The notes beneath the pieces were generated by a model. It had not been told where the DNA came from and ran no database searches. It saw nothing but the letters and a program-made list of their open reading frames with translations. Both the position numbers and the translations under genes were made by a program. From Agromyces agglutinans (lineage in GTDB: Bacteria; Actinomycetota; Actinomycetes; Actinomycetales; Microbacteriaceae), in contig NZ_WJIF01000003.1 in the NCBI RefSeq assembly GCF_009647605.1, positions 409,988-473,987 on the forward strand: 64,000 bases of DNA. The letters run 5' to 3'. This document shows, piece after piece, positions 50,850 to 59,764 of the stretch (its first letter is position 1; each line of letters starts with the position of its first letter).

Positions 50850-52744
50850 GCACGCGGCGGATGACGGTCGGGCAGGCGCTCGTGGAGTTCCTCGCCCACC
50901 AGTGGACGGTGGACGGCGACCACCGGGAGCGCACGATCCCGGGCGTGTTCGGGATCTTCGGGCACGGCAACGTCGCCGGCCTCGGCGAGGCGCTGCTGGC
51001 CGCGCACCGGCGCGATCCCGGGCTGATGCCCTACCACCAGGCGCGCAACGAGCAGGCGATGGTGCACCAGTCGGTGGGCTTCGCCCGCATGCGGCGGCGG
51101 CGGGCGACGTTCGCGAGCATCGCCTCGGTCGGGCCGGGCTCGGCGAACATGCTCACCGGCGCGGCCCTCGCGACGAGCAACCGGCTGCCGGCGCTGCTCC
51201 TGCCGAGCGACACGTTCGCGACGCGCGTGGCCGACCCCGTGCTGCAGCAGCTCGAGCACCCGCACGACACCAGCCTGCAGGTGACCGACGCCTTCCGGCC
51301 GCTGTCGCGGTACTTCGACCGGGTCGAGCGGCCCGAGCAGCTCTTCTCCATCGCACTCGCGGCGATGCGCGTGCTCACCGACCCCGCGGAGACGGGCGCC
51401 GTCACGATCGCCCTGCCCGAGGACGTGCAGGCCGAGGCGCTCGACGTGCCCGACGCGTTCCTCGCGGACCGCGACTGGCACGTCCGCCGGCCGCTGCCCG
51501 AACGCGGTCCGCTCGAGCGCGCCGTGGCCCGGATCCGCGAGGCACGGGCCCCGTTCATCGTCGCCGGCGGCGGCGTGCTCTACTCCGAGGCCGAGCGCGA
51601 CCTGCTGCGCCTCGTCGAGGCGACCGGCATCCCGGTCGGCACGACGCAGGCCGGCGGCGGCGCCCTCGCGTGGGACCACCCCGCGAACCTCGGCGGCGTC
51701 GGGGCGACGGGCACGCCCGCGGCCAACCGCCTCGCGGCCGAGGCCGATCTCGTGATCGGCATCGGCACCCGGTACAGCGACTTCACGACCGCGAGCCGCA
51801 CGGCGTTCCGCAACCCCGATGTCGCGTTCGTCAACGTCAACGTCGCGAGCTTCGACGCGTACAAGCACGGCACCCAGCTGCCCGTCATCGCCGACGCCCG
51901 CGAAGCGCTCCAGGCGCTCGCGGCGGCGCTCGACGGGTACCGCGTGGCGCCGGAGTACGCCGAGCGCGTCGACCGCGAGCGACGCGAGTGGTTCGCTCGG
52001 GCCGACGCCGTGCTCGCGCCGAGCGGCCGGCCACTCGCGACGCAGGCCGAGCTCATCGGCGCCGTCAACGCGGCGAGCGAGCCGACCGACGTCGTGGTGC
52101 AGGCGGCGGGGTCGATGCCCGGCGACCTGCACCGGCTGTGGCGGGTCCGCGATCCGCTCGGCTACCACGTCGAGTACGCGTTCTCGTGCATGGGCTACGA
52201 GATCGCGGGCGGCCTCGGCGTGCACCGCGCCGCGCCCGACCGCGACGTGATCGTGCTCGTCGGCGACGGGTCGTACCTGATGCTGCACTCCGAGCTCGCC
52301 ACGGCGGTCGCCGAGGACCTGAAGGTGATCGTGGTCATCGTGCAGAACGACGGGTACGCGTCGATCGGCAGCCTGTCGGAGTCCGTCGGCGCCGAGCGGT
52401 TCGGCACGAGGTACCGCCGCTACGACGCCGAGCACGGCGACTTCGAACGCGGCGAGCGCGTACCGGTCGACCTCGCGGCGAACGCGCGCAGCTACGGCGT
52501 CGACGTGATCGAGGTGGCGACCGGGCCCGACGCCGCGGCCGAGCTGGGGCGCGCGATCGCGACCGCGAAGGCCTCGGACCGTTCGACGGTGATCCACGTC
52601 GAGGCCGACCCGAGCTCGGTCACGCCGTCGAGCGAGGGCTGGTGGGACGTCCCGGTCGCCGAGGTCTCCGACCTCGCGTCGGCGCGCGACGCCCGCCGCG
52701 AGTGGGAGCACGCCCGCGAGCAGCAGCGGCCGCTGCTCGGCTGA
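50846..52744 (+). CDS. iolD: 3D-(3,5/4)-trihydroxycyclohexane-1,2-dione hydrolase
   Basis: A 632-aa thiamine-diphosphate enzyme that opens the inositol ring derivative in myo-inositol catabolism. The N-terminal domain has GIFGHGNVAGLGEAL and the catalytic Glu region YHQARNEQAMVHQSVGFA; the C-terminal ThDP/Mg motif is VLVGDGSYLMLHSEL...NDGYASIGS. Length and fold agree with acetolactate-synthase-like IolD. ATG at 50846 overlaps the iolB stop by 4 bp. Last gene of the operon; a GC-rich inverted repeat follows. Confidence 0.96.
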   Translation: MSTRRMTVGQALVEFLAHQWTVDGDHRERTIPGVFGIFGHGNVAGLGEALLAAHRRDPGLMPYHQARNEQAMVHQSVGFARMRRRRATFASIASVGPGSANMLTGAALATSNRLPALLLPSDTFATRVADPVLQQLEHPHDTSLQVTDAFRPLSRYFDRVERPEQLFSIALAAMRVLTDPAETGAVTIALPEDVQAEALDVPDAFLADRDWHVRRPLPERGPLERAVARIREARAPFIVAGGGVLYSEAERDLLRLVEATGIPVGTTQAGGGALAWDHPANLGGVGATGTPAANRLAAEADLVIGIGTRYSDFTTASRTAFRNPDVAFVNVNVASFDAYKHGTQLPVIADAREALQALAAALDGYRVAPEYAERVDRERREWFARADAVLAPSGRPLATQAELIGAVNAASEPTDVVVQAAGSMPGDLHRLWRVRDPLGYHVEYAFSCMGYEIAGGLGVHRAAPDRDVIVLVGDGSYLMLHSELATAVAEDLKVIVVIVQNDGYASIGSLSESVGAERFGTRYRRYDAEHGDFERGERVPVDLAANARSYGVDVIEVATGPDAAAELGRAIATAKASDRSTVIHVEADPSSVTPSSEGWWDVPVAEVSDLASARDARREWEHAREQQRPLLG

Positions 52745-52750
52745 ATCGAA

Positions 52751-52786
52751 CGGATGCCCCGGGCGCGCCGCGCGCGGAGGCATCCG
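52751..52786. terminator. Inverted repeat after iolD
   Basis: CGGATGCC (52751-52758) pairs with GGCATCCG (52779-52786) around a GC-rich loop that can itself pair. It lies between iolD and the convergent GntR gene, in a place suited to a bidirectional terminator. Confidence 0.5.
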
Positions 52787-52791
52787 CCCGT

Positions 52792-53556
52792 TCATCGATC
52801 GACGAGGGTGACCTCGAAGGAGTAGCGGTCGGGCCGGTAGCAGTGCTGGCCGAACTCGACCGCGACCCCGGAGTTGTCGAACGCCGTGCGCGACATCGTG
52901 AGCACGGGGGCGCTGCGGGGCAGGTCGAGCAGCCCGGCCTCCTTGGTCGTCGCGGCGCGCGCGCCGATCCGCTGCTTCGCGACGCGCATCGTCACGCCGC
53001 GCGCCCGCAGCAGCTGGTAGAGCCCGTGCCGCTCGAGGTCGGCGCGGTCGAGGTCGACGAACGCCTCGGGCAGCACGTTGTCGAGGATCGCGAGCGGCAC
53101 GCCGTCGGCGCTGCGCAGGCGCGAGATGTGCAGCACCGGGCTGCCGCGCTCCACGCCGAGCCCCTCGGCGACGTGCTCGTCGGCCACGACCTGCTCGATC
53201 GAGAGCACCGAGGTCTCGGGCTTCTGGCCCGAGCGTTCGAGATCCTCGAAGAGGCTCGTCAGCTCGACGTTGCGCGTCACCTTGCCGTGCACGACCTGCG
53301 TGCCGATGCCGCGGCGGCGCACCAGGAGGCCCTGGTCGACGAGATCCTGGATGGCCCGCCGGATCGTCGGCCGCGACAGCCCGAGGCGCGCGGCGAGCGC
53401 CACCTCGTTCTCGAGCCGGGCGCCCGCCGGCAGCGTCTGGTCGCGGATCGCGCGCTCGAGGCGACTCGCGACCTGGTAGTAGAGGGGCACGGGCCCGCCT
53501 CGATCGAGGTCGAGGAACAGCTCGACCGGGAGCCGTTGCTCGGGAAGCTGGGGCAT
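52792..53556 (-). CDS. GntR family regulator with UTRA domain, probable iol regulator
   Basis: A 254-aa repressor. The N-terminal winged helix (YQVASRLERAIRDQTLPAGARLENEVALAARLGLSRPTIRRAIQDLVDQGLLVRRRGIGTQVV, about residues 28-90) is followed by a UTRA ligand-binding domain ending YRPDRYSFEV. ATG 53556 has GGAGAGG about 7 nt upstream. It is convergent with the iol operon. Its promoter and the iolC promoter share TGTYAGRWCATTC, so it probably controls both. The effector is presumably an inositol intermediate. Confidence 0.88.
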   Translation of the reverse strand: MPQLPEQRLPVELFLDLDRGGPVPLYYQVASRLERAIRDQTLPAGARLENEVALAARLGLSRPTIRRAIQDLVDQGLLVRRRGIGTQVVHGKVTRNVELTSLFEDLERSGQKPETSVLSIEQVVADEHVAEGLGVERGSPVLHISRLRSADGVPLAILDNVLPEAFVDLDRADLERHGLYQLLRARGVTMRVAKQRIGARAATTKEAGLLDLPRSAPVLTMSRTAFDNSGVAVEFGQHCYRPDRYSFEVTLVDR

Positions 53557-53576
53557 GGGGCCTCTCCAGGTTGTTC

Positions 53577-53592
53577 GAATGATCTGACAGTA
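53577..53592 (-). promoter_or_regulatory. GntR gene promoter with operator-like site
   Basis: Minus strand: TACTGT -10 box (53587-53592) overlapped by TGTCAGATCATTC (53577-53589). The latter matches TGTTAGGACATTC at the iol promoter at 10 of 13 positions. Confidence 0.6.
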
Positions 53593-53640
53593 CGCCGCGC
53601 CGAGTACCGGCGAGGCCACCCCGATCGAGGGGCATCCGGG

Positions 53641-56481
53641 TCAGTCCCGGTCGACGACCGCCGACCGCGGCGACCGCCGACGGAACGTCTCGATGCGCGC
53701 AGCGCCGATCTCGAAGGCCTCGAGATCGACGTTCCGCTCGAGCACGTCGCCGGCGAGGTCGGTGCGATCCCAGGCTCCGGATGCCACGGCCCCGAGCCGT
53801 TGCGGCCGGTCGCGGTAGTTCACGAACCGCGCCTCCCAGTCGGTGCCCTCGCCGGAAGCCGCGGCGACCTCGCGCAGGGACTCCAGCACGACGTCGCCCG
53901 GCACCTCGATCGCGGGAACGGCCGGCAGGCTCGCGCCCTCTGCGGTGCCGCCCGCACCCGCGACCCCGCCCACGACGGCGGGGCCGCCGCGGGTGCCGCG
54001 CGCGACCTCGGGCTCGACGCGCACGAGCTCGGCCCAGCGCGCCGCCCCCGACTCGGCCCATCCGGCCGACGAGGGCAGCACTGCGAACTCGGTACGGACG
54101 CGGGTGCCCAGGTACTGCGCGCCCGGCACCGGGAACTCGGCGCCCGCCGGCTCGTCGCGGAGGGGGTGGATGTTGACGCTCATCATGCCCACGGCGCGCA
54201 CGAGCGTGAGGGCGATCGCGTCGGAGCCCGACACCGGGTCGCCGACGATCTCGTACTCGGAATGCTTGGTGACGATGAGGCTCGCGCGGCCGGCGTGCAC
54301 GAACCGCGCGACGGGGTAGGTCGGCAGCGGGTGCTCGCCCCACCCGCCCTCGCCGGTGCGACCGCGCTCGGTGACCGCGTACTGGCCGGCAGCCGACGAG
54401 CCGGGCAGGTCGGCGACCGCGGTCGGCACGAGCACGCGCAGCCGGTGGTCGGCCGCCGGGTTCACGAAGTCGACCGCGACGCGCACGATCGGCTCGCCCT
54501 CGCGCAGCTCGAGCACCGTGTCGACGACGAGCGGCACGGTCGCGTCGCTGCGGCGGTCGCGGTCGATCGCATCGACGGCGGCCGGGATCGCGTAGGTGCG
54601 TCGCACGAGCAGTCGGCCGCGGATCGGCCCGGCCTCGAGCACCTCGACCTCGACCGATGCCGGCGTCGTGACCGCGTCGCCGCCCGAATCGCCCGCTTCG
54701 CCCGCTTCGCCGCCTGCGAGCGGGCCGAAGTTGTAGGAGTCGCCGCGGTCGCCCTCGTCGACGAGTCGGAGCGCATCGTCGAGCACCGTGCCGTCGGCGG
54801 CCTCGATGCGAACCGAACCCGACTCGAGCACCTCGACCGCGACCTGCGCATTCGCGAGCGTGCGGTCGCCGACGACGACCGGGTCCCCGGCCGACGCGGC
54901 GGTGGCCGGATCGAGCTCGGCGACCCCGATGCCCCCGACCTCGACCCCGACGACCGCGACAGTGCGCGGATCGGCGAGGATCTCGACCCGCCAGCGGCCC
55001 GATCCGTCGGGGTCGGCCGCGATGCGGGCCTCGAGCGCCTCCACGAATGCGGCGAGGTCGAACTCGCCGACGGGCGCCTCGGCGACCCGGAAGCGGATGC
55101 CGTCGTCGGTGAAGGTCCAGTCGTTGATGAGCTGGCCGAAGAGCTCGCGACCGTGGATGCGGGCGAGCAGCTTCCGCAGCTCGACGCTCGTCATCGTCTC
55201 GTCGCCGAGCACCTCGGGCAGCGACCGCAGCAGTTGCACGCCCTCGCCCAGCCGCGCCGGGTCGGGGGCGTGGAGCCGGATTTCGACGTGGGCGCGGCGC
55301 GCGAAGCCGGTCGGGTTCGCGACGACGTGACGGTCGGGGTCCACCGAGGCCGCCAGGCGCTCCATCGTGCGGAGCACCACGCCCCGCGCCACGTTCGCGG
55401 CCGTGGCGAGCCGCGACTCGACCTCGTTCGCGGTCGCATCGACCCCGCAGCCCGTGACCGAGTCGTGCGCGGTCGACTCCACGAGCCGGTACCACGCCGT
55501 GTCGAAGAACGCGCGGTGGTCGTCGGCGCCGAACGCGGCGTCGAGGCGCTCGGCCGTCGAGAGGCGGCGCTCGGCGTCGGCCATCGCCTGCTTCAGGTTC
55601 GTGCGGATCGAGAAGACGCCCGGGAGGAGGTTGCCCCGCGCGTGCGAGCGCAGCTCGCCCGCCACCGAGGGAATCCCCGCGAGCGCGTCGTCGTCGCCCG
55701 AGGCCCACTCGGGCGCGGCGCGACGCACGTAGCCCTCGGCCGTGTCGACCGTGAGCGCGGTCTCGATGCCCGCCGCCTCCGCCGCCGCGACGACCTGCAT
55801 GAGGTCGGCCGGAGGCGCGCTGTGGTCGGTGCCCAGCATGCCGAGGATGGGGTCGGCGCCGTACCAGGAGGCGATCGAGCGGCCGTACTCGGCCACGAGC
55901 GCCTCGAGCTGGCCCGGCAGGGCGAACAGGTCGAGCGCGTTGCCGTAGCCGTCGAGCAGGTACTCGGTGCGCACGACCGACCCGTCGGGCGCCGACCACG
56001 CGAACGCGTGCCGGTCGACCCGCGCGGGCACGCCCCGCCAGAGCATCGCGTCGCGGATGCCGAAGCCGCGCAGCACCTGGGGCATCTGCGCCGCGTGGCC
56101 GAACATGTCGGGCAGGTAGCCGATGCGCATCTCGGGGCCGATGCGCCGGCTCGCGCGAAGTCCGAGCTCGAGGTTGCGCACGATCGTCTCGCCGTCGCAC
56201 AGGAACTCGTCGAGCAGGATCAGGAACGGCCCGATCGCGAGTTGCCCGCGCTCGACCGCCGCGGCGACCCGCTGCCGCTGCTCGGGCCGGATCTCGAGGT
56301 AGTCGTCGACCGCGGCGGCCTGCCCGTCGAGCGTGAACCGGTACCCCGGATTCTGCTCGAGCGTGTCGAGGAGGCGGTCGACCATGTGCACGAGCCGCAG
56401 CCGGAAGACGTCGTGCGGCTCGTACCACTCGCGGTCCCAGTGGGTGTGCGGCACGATGACGAGTTCATCGGGTGACGACAT
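53641..56481 (-). CDS. GH38 family alpha-mannosidase
   Basis: A 946-aa glycoside hydrolase. The N-terminal HTHWDREWY (metal ligands His12, His14, Asp16), GYLPDMFGHAAQMPQ with nucleophile Asp125, and STAHDSVTGCGVDATANEV (Asp metal ligand plus His) define GH38, which removes alpha-mannose residues with retention. A C-terminal beta-rich domain completes the fold. There is no signal peptide, so it acts in the cytosol on imported oligosaccharides. ATG at 56481 has GGAG about 10 nt upstream. It is the last gene of the importer operon. Confidence 0.95.
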   Translation of the reverse strand: MSSPDELVIVPHTHWDREWYEPHDVFRLRLVHMVDRLLDTLEQNPGYRFTLDGQAAAVDDYLEIRPEQRQRVAAAVERGQLAIGPFLILLDEFLCDGETIVRNLELGLRASRRIGPEMRIGYLPDMFGHAAQMPQVLRGFGIRDAMLWRGVPARVDRHAFAWSAPDGSVVRTEYLLDGYGNALDLFALPGQLEALVAEYGRSIASWYGADPILGMLGTDHSAPPADLMQVVAAAEAAGIETALTVDTAEGYVRRAAPEWASGDDDALAGIPSVAGELRSHARGNLLPGVFSIRTNLKQAMADAERRLSTAERLDAAFGADDHRAFFDTAWYRLVESTAHDSVTGCGVDATANEVESRLATAANVARGVVLRTMERLAASVDPDRHVVANPTGFARRAHVEIRLHAPDPARLGEGVQLLRSLPEVLGDETMTSVELRKLLARIHGRELFGQLINDWTFTDDGIRFRVAEAPVGEFDLAAFVEALEARIAADPDGSGRWRVEILADPRTVAVVGVEVGGIGVAELDPATAASAGDPVVVGDRTLANAQVAVEVLESGSVRIEAADGTVLDDALRLVDEGDRGDSYNFGPLAGGEAGEAGDSGGDAVTTPASVEVEVLEAGPIRGRLLVRRTYAIPAAVDAIDRDRRSDATVPLVVDTVLELREGEPIVRVAVDFVNPAADHRLRVLVPTAVADLPGSSAAGQYAVTERGRTGEGGWGEHPLPTYPVARFVHAGRASLIVTKHSEYEIVGDPVSGSDAIALTLVRAVGMMSVNIHPLRDEPAGAEFPVPGAQYLGTRVRTEFAVLPSSAGWAESGAARWAELVRVEPEVARGTRGGPAVVGGVAGAGGTAEGASLPAVPAIEVPGDVVLESLREVAAASGEGTDWEARFVNYRDRPQRLGAVASGAWDRTDLAGDVLERNVDLEAFEIGAARIETFRRRSPRSAVVDRD

Positions 56482-56558
56482 GGGTGCGGGACTCCTTCGG
56501 TCGGACTGGTGGTGGGTCGGCACTGCTGCCGGGACGGTGGACGACCCGGCGGTCGGGT

Positions 56559-57815
56559 TCAGGCGCACAGCGCCAGGATTCGGCGGTCGGCGAGCACGAG
56601 GTGGAACGGGCCGTCGGCGCGGTCCGCCGCGAACGCCTCGTGGCCGGAGCGGACCGATCGGCGCCGGCCGGCGCCGTCGACGAGCACGAGCCCCTCCGCG
56701 TCGACCGCGAGCACCTCGTCGCCCAGGCGCACGAGCGCCGGCGCCCGCATGAGTTCGGGCACGAGCACCGAGCCCTCGAGGCGCGCGCTGCCGGTGACGG
56801 CCGTGCGCCCGGCGCGCACGCCCTCGAGGATCGCCTCGGCCGAGGCATCCTCCGCCGCGACCCACGTCGTCGGCGTGCCCGGGCGCTGCGGCTCCTCGGG
56901 CAGGTGCACGTCGCTGCCGCCGAGCAGGGTCGCGCCCTCGGGCCAGGTGCGGAACCACGCGAACGGCGCGGTCGAGATGAGCTCGCGGTACCACGTCGAG
57001 TGCCACAGCTCCACGGCGGCGGGCCGGCGCTCGAGCCGGTGCACCCACGAGCAGTCGCCCGAGATCGGGTGGTTGATGCTGAGCACGCCGCCCCGGCGCT
57101 CGACCTCGTCGACCCAGTCCTGCGCCGGCCCGCGGAAGTCGATCCAGCCGATGTCGCCGAACGCGTTCGCGTGCCCGAGGTGGGTCGTCACCTCCTGCCC
57201 GGGCAGCAACGTGATGCCGTGCCGGGAGCCCTCGGCCGCCAGGTGGGCGTGGTGGCTCACCGTGTTGTGGTCGGTGACGGCCATGAAGTCCAGGCCGGAT
57301 GCCACGCCCAGCGCCGCGAGCCCGCCGATCGGCAGGCGCCCATCGGAGTGGATGGTGTGCCCGTGGAAGTCGCCCGCGAACCAGGTCAGCCCCGGCTCGG
57401 CGGGCAGGCCGCGATCGCTCCCCCGCACCGTGCGGCTCGCGGGCGGAGCGTCCGGCACCGGCGGCACCGGGCGACTCGCCGGCATCGTGATCTCCACCTC
57501 GACGTCGACGCCCTGCGCCGGCACGCGGTGCAGTCCGAGCACGACGTTCCACTCCCCCGCCTCGGGTGCGCCGGGGAGATAGCCGGGGGTCGCGGCATCC
57601 GCGTGGATCAGGTACTCGGTGCGGGCGCCGCCCGACCAGCCGCGCCAGCCGGCGGCGCCCTCGCAGCCGAGGTCGATGCCCGCCTCGGCCGGATCGAAGC
57701 GGATGACGACCTCGAGCGAGTCGGTGCCGGCGGGCACCTCGAAGGGCACCGGCAGGTAGCGCCGCTCGTTCTGCAGGTCGACCGTCACGTGCACGCGGCG
57801 CCGGATGAGCGCCAC
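56559..57815 (-). CDS. PHP-domain CehA/McbA family metallohydrolase
   Basis: A 418-aa protein. An N-terminal beta-sandwich (about 1-140) precedes a PHP fold: H151-x-H153-x2-H156-x-D158 (DFHGHTIHSDG), VTDHNTVSHH, GQEVTT.LGHANAF and the late GSDVHLP metal ligands. CehA/McbA proteins hydrolyse amides or esters; others in the PHP group are phosphoesterases. No signal peptide is present. Start is GTG at 57815, 3 bp after the ATPase stop. Its position between a sugar ABC ATPase and GH38 suggests removal of a substituent from the imported glycan. Confidence 0.88.
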   Translation of the reverse strand: MALIRRRVHVTVDLQNERRYLPVPFEVPAGTDSLEVVIRFDPAEAGIDLGCEGAAGWRGWSGGARTEYLIHADAATPGYLPGAPEAGEWNVVLGLHRVPAQGVDVEVEITMPASRPVPPVPDAPPASRTVRGSDRGLPAEPGLTWFAGDFHGHTIHSDGRLPIGGLAALGVASGLDFMAVTDHNTVSHHAHLAAEGSRHGITLLPGQEVTTHLGHANAFGDIGWIDFRGPAQDWVDEVERRGGVLSINHPISGDCSWVHRLERRPAAVELWHSTWYRELISTAPFAWFRTWPEGATLLGGSDVHLPEEPQRPGTPTTWVAAEDASAEAILEGVRAGRTAVTGSARLEGSVLVPELMRAPALVRLGDEVLAVDAEGLVLVDGAGRRRSVRSGHEAFAADRADGPFHLVLADRRILALCA

Positions 57816-57818
57816 CGG

Positions 57819-58892
57819 TCAGCCGATCCGTTCGGTCGTCTCGGCGTCGAAGAGCAGGGTCTTCGACAGCTGCGGGACGATCCAGCCGCGGTCGCCGGGG
57901 GCCGGCTCCTGGTCCTCCGGCACGGCGACCTGCAGCTTGCGATCGCCGGCGTTGACGACGATGAGCACGCTCGCGCCGAGGTTCTCGACGACGCTCACCT
58001 CGGCCGGGATCGCGCCCGCCTCCTCGGCGGTGACCCAGCGCACGTACTCGGGGCGGATGCCCCAGACCACGTCCTGCCCCTCGCGCACGAGCTGCTCCGT
58101 GCCGGGCGGCAGCGACACCGTCGCGTCGCCGACGGCGAGCCGCGACTCACGCACCTGCGCGGGCAGCAGGTTCATCGGGTTCGAGCCGATGAACCCCGCG
58201 ACGAACGTGTTGTTCGGGCGTTGGAACACCTCGCGCGGCGTGCCGATCTGCTGGAGCTTGCCCGCCCGCATGACCGCGATCCGGTCGGCGAGCGCGAGCG
58301 CCTCGGCCTGGTCGTGCGTCACGAACACGGTCGTGACGCCGAGATCGCGCTGGAGTTCCTTCAGGAACGTGCGCGCCTCGAGGCGGAGCCGCGCGTCGAG
58401 GTTCGACAGCGGCTCGTCGAGCAGGAGCACATCGGGGCGGGTCGCGACGGCGCGCGCGAGGGCGACGCGCTGCTGCTGCCCGCCCGAGAGCTGGCCGGGG
58501 CGACGCTCGATCAGGCCCTGCAGCGAGAGCCCGTCGGCGACCTTCGCCGCCGTGCCGCGGCGCTCGTCGCGCTTCACGCGCTTGATGCGCAGCGGGTACG
58601 CGATGTTGTCGCCCACGTCCATGTGCGGGAACAGCGCGTAGTCCTGGAAGACCATCGCGACGCCCCTGACGCCGGGCTCGGCGTTCGTCACGTCGCGGTC
58701 GCCGATGACGAGCGAGCCCGACGTGATCGCCTCGAGGCCGGCGATGGAGCGCAGCAGGGTGGTCTTGCCGCAGCCCGACGGGCCGAGGAGCGCGAAGAAC
58801 TCGCCGTCGCGGATCTCGACGTCGACCTCGTCGACGCCGCGGACCCCGCCGGGGTACTCCTTCACGAGCTGGGTGGCGGTGATGCCTGCCAT
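57819..58892 (-). CDS. Sugar ABC transporter ATP-binding protein (UgpC/MsmX type)
   Basis: A 357-aa ABC ATPase. Walker A GPSGCGKT (37-44), Q-loop VFQDYALFP, signature LSGGQQQR, Walker B VLLLDEPLSNLD and H-loop THDQAEAL are intact, followed by a C-terminal TOBE domain. It energises the two permeases upstream and might also serve the ATPase-less importer at 17.7-20.9 kb. The start shares one base with the permease stop (TGATG). Confidence 0.95.
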   Translation of the reverse strand: MAGITATQLVKEYPGGVRGVDEVDVEIRDGEFFALLGPSGCGKTTLLRSIAGLEAITSGSLVIGDRDVTNAEPGVRGVAMVFQDYALFPHMDVGDNIAYPLRIKRVKRDERRGTAAKVADGLSLQGLIERRPGQLSGGQQQRVALARAVATRPDVLLLDEPLSNLDARLRLEARTFLKELQRDLGVTTVFVTHDQAEALALADRIAVMRAGKLQQIGTPREVFQRPNNTFVAGFIGSNPMNLLPAQVRESRLAVGDATVSLPPGTEQLVREGQDVVWGIRPEYVRWVTAEEAGAIPAEVSVVENLGASVLIVVNAGDRKLQVAVPEDQEPAPGDRGWIVPQLSKTLLFDAETTERIG

Positions 58893-59764
58893 CAGGACTT
58901 GATACCTCCATGGAAGCGGAACCCGTAGCGACGGTTCACGACGAAGTAGATGATGAGCACCGGCGCGGAGAACAGCAGTGCGAAGGTGGAGATGAGCCGG
59001 AGGTCGGCCTGGCCGCTCTCCGTGTAGAACGTGTACATGAGCACCGCCGCCGGCTGGAGGTCGGGGCTGCGCAGCAGGATGAACGGGACCAGGAAGTTGC
59101 CCCACACCTGCACGATCGTCCAGATCGAGATGAACGCGAGACCCGGCCGGGCGATCGGCGCGACCACGTCGCGGAGGATCCGGAACGGACCGGCGCCGTA
59201 CAGCCGGGCCGACTCCTCGTAGGACTTCGGGATGGAGTCCATGAAGTCCTTGAGGATGAAGATCACCGTCGGCAGGATGCCGCCCGCGAGCACCAGCAGC
59301 ACGCCCACGTAGTTGTTGATGAGACCGAGCTGGGTGATGATCTGGAACGTCGGCACCATTGCCGCGGTGCCCGTCACGATCGACGAGAGCAGCAGCAGCG
59401 CGTACAGGATGCCGTCGCGCCCGGGGATGCGGATGCGGCTCATCGCGTAGGCCGCCAGCGCGCCGAGCCCGACGACGATGACCATCGTCCCGACGCCGAG
59501 GATCAGCGAGTTGCCGATCGAGCGCAGGGCGTACGGGTTCTCGGCGAGGCGGGCGAAGTTGTCGAGCGTCCAGTCGGGCCACTCGAGCGACAGCGTCGGC
59601 GTCGCGTCGAAGGGCGCCAGCACGAGCCACACCATGGGCAGCGCGAACAGCACGCCCACGAGCGTCATGAGCACGGCGAACAGCACGCGCGCGACGTACT
59701 GGCGCACGGTGCGATTGCGGGCGACGGATGTCACGGGCCCGGTCTTGGCCGGCGTCGCGGTCAT
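58892..59764 (-). CDS. Carbohydrate ABC transporter permease (MalG type)
   Basis: A 290-aa permease with six predicted helices and the EAA loop EESARLYGAGPFRILRDVVAPIARPG. It pairs with the upstream MalF-type permease; its start overlaps that gene's stop (ATGA). The C-terminus RRYGFRFHGG is typical of the family. Confidence 0.93.
   Translation of the reverse strand: MTATPAKTGPVTSVARNRTVRQYVARVLFAVLMTLVGVLFALPMVWLVLAPFDATPTLSLEWPDWTLDNFARLAENPYALRSIGNSLILGVGTMVIVVGLGALAAYAMSRIRIPGRDGILYALLLLSSIVTGTAAMVPTFQIITQLGLINNYVGVLLVLAGGILPTVIFILKDFMDSIPKSYEESARLYGAGPFRILRDVVAPIARPGLAFISIWTIVQVWGNFLVPFILLRSPDLQPAAVLMYTFYTESGQADLRLISTFALLFSAPVLIIYFVVNRRYGFRFHGGIKS

Noticed and set aside
50684-56475. Very long open frames (over 1800 codons) on both strands across the iol/GH38 region
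   Set aside because: They run opposite to or across iolB, iolD, the GntR gene and GH38, which have clear motifs. Arg/Ala/Pro-rich translations are typical antisense shadows at about 72% GC.
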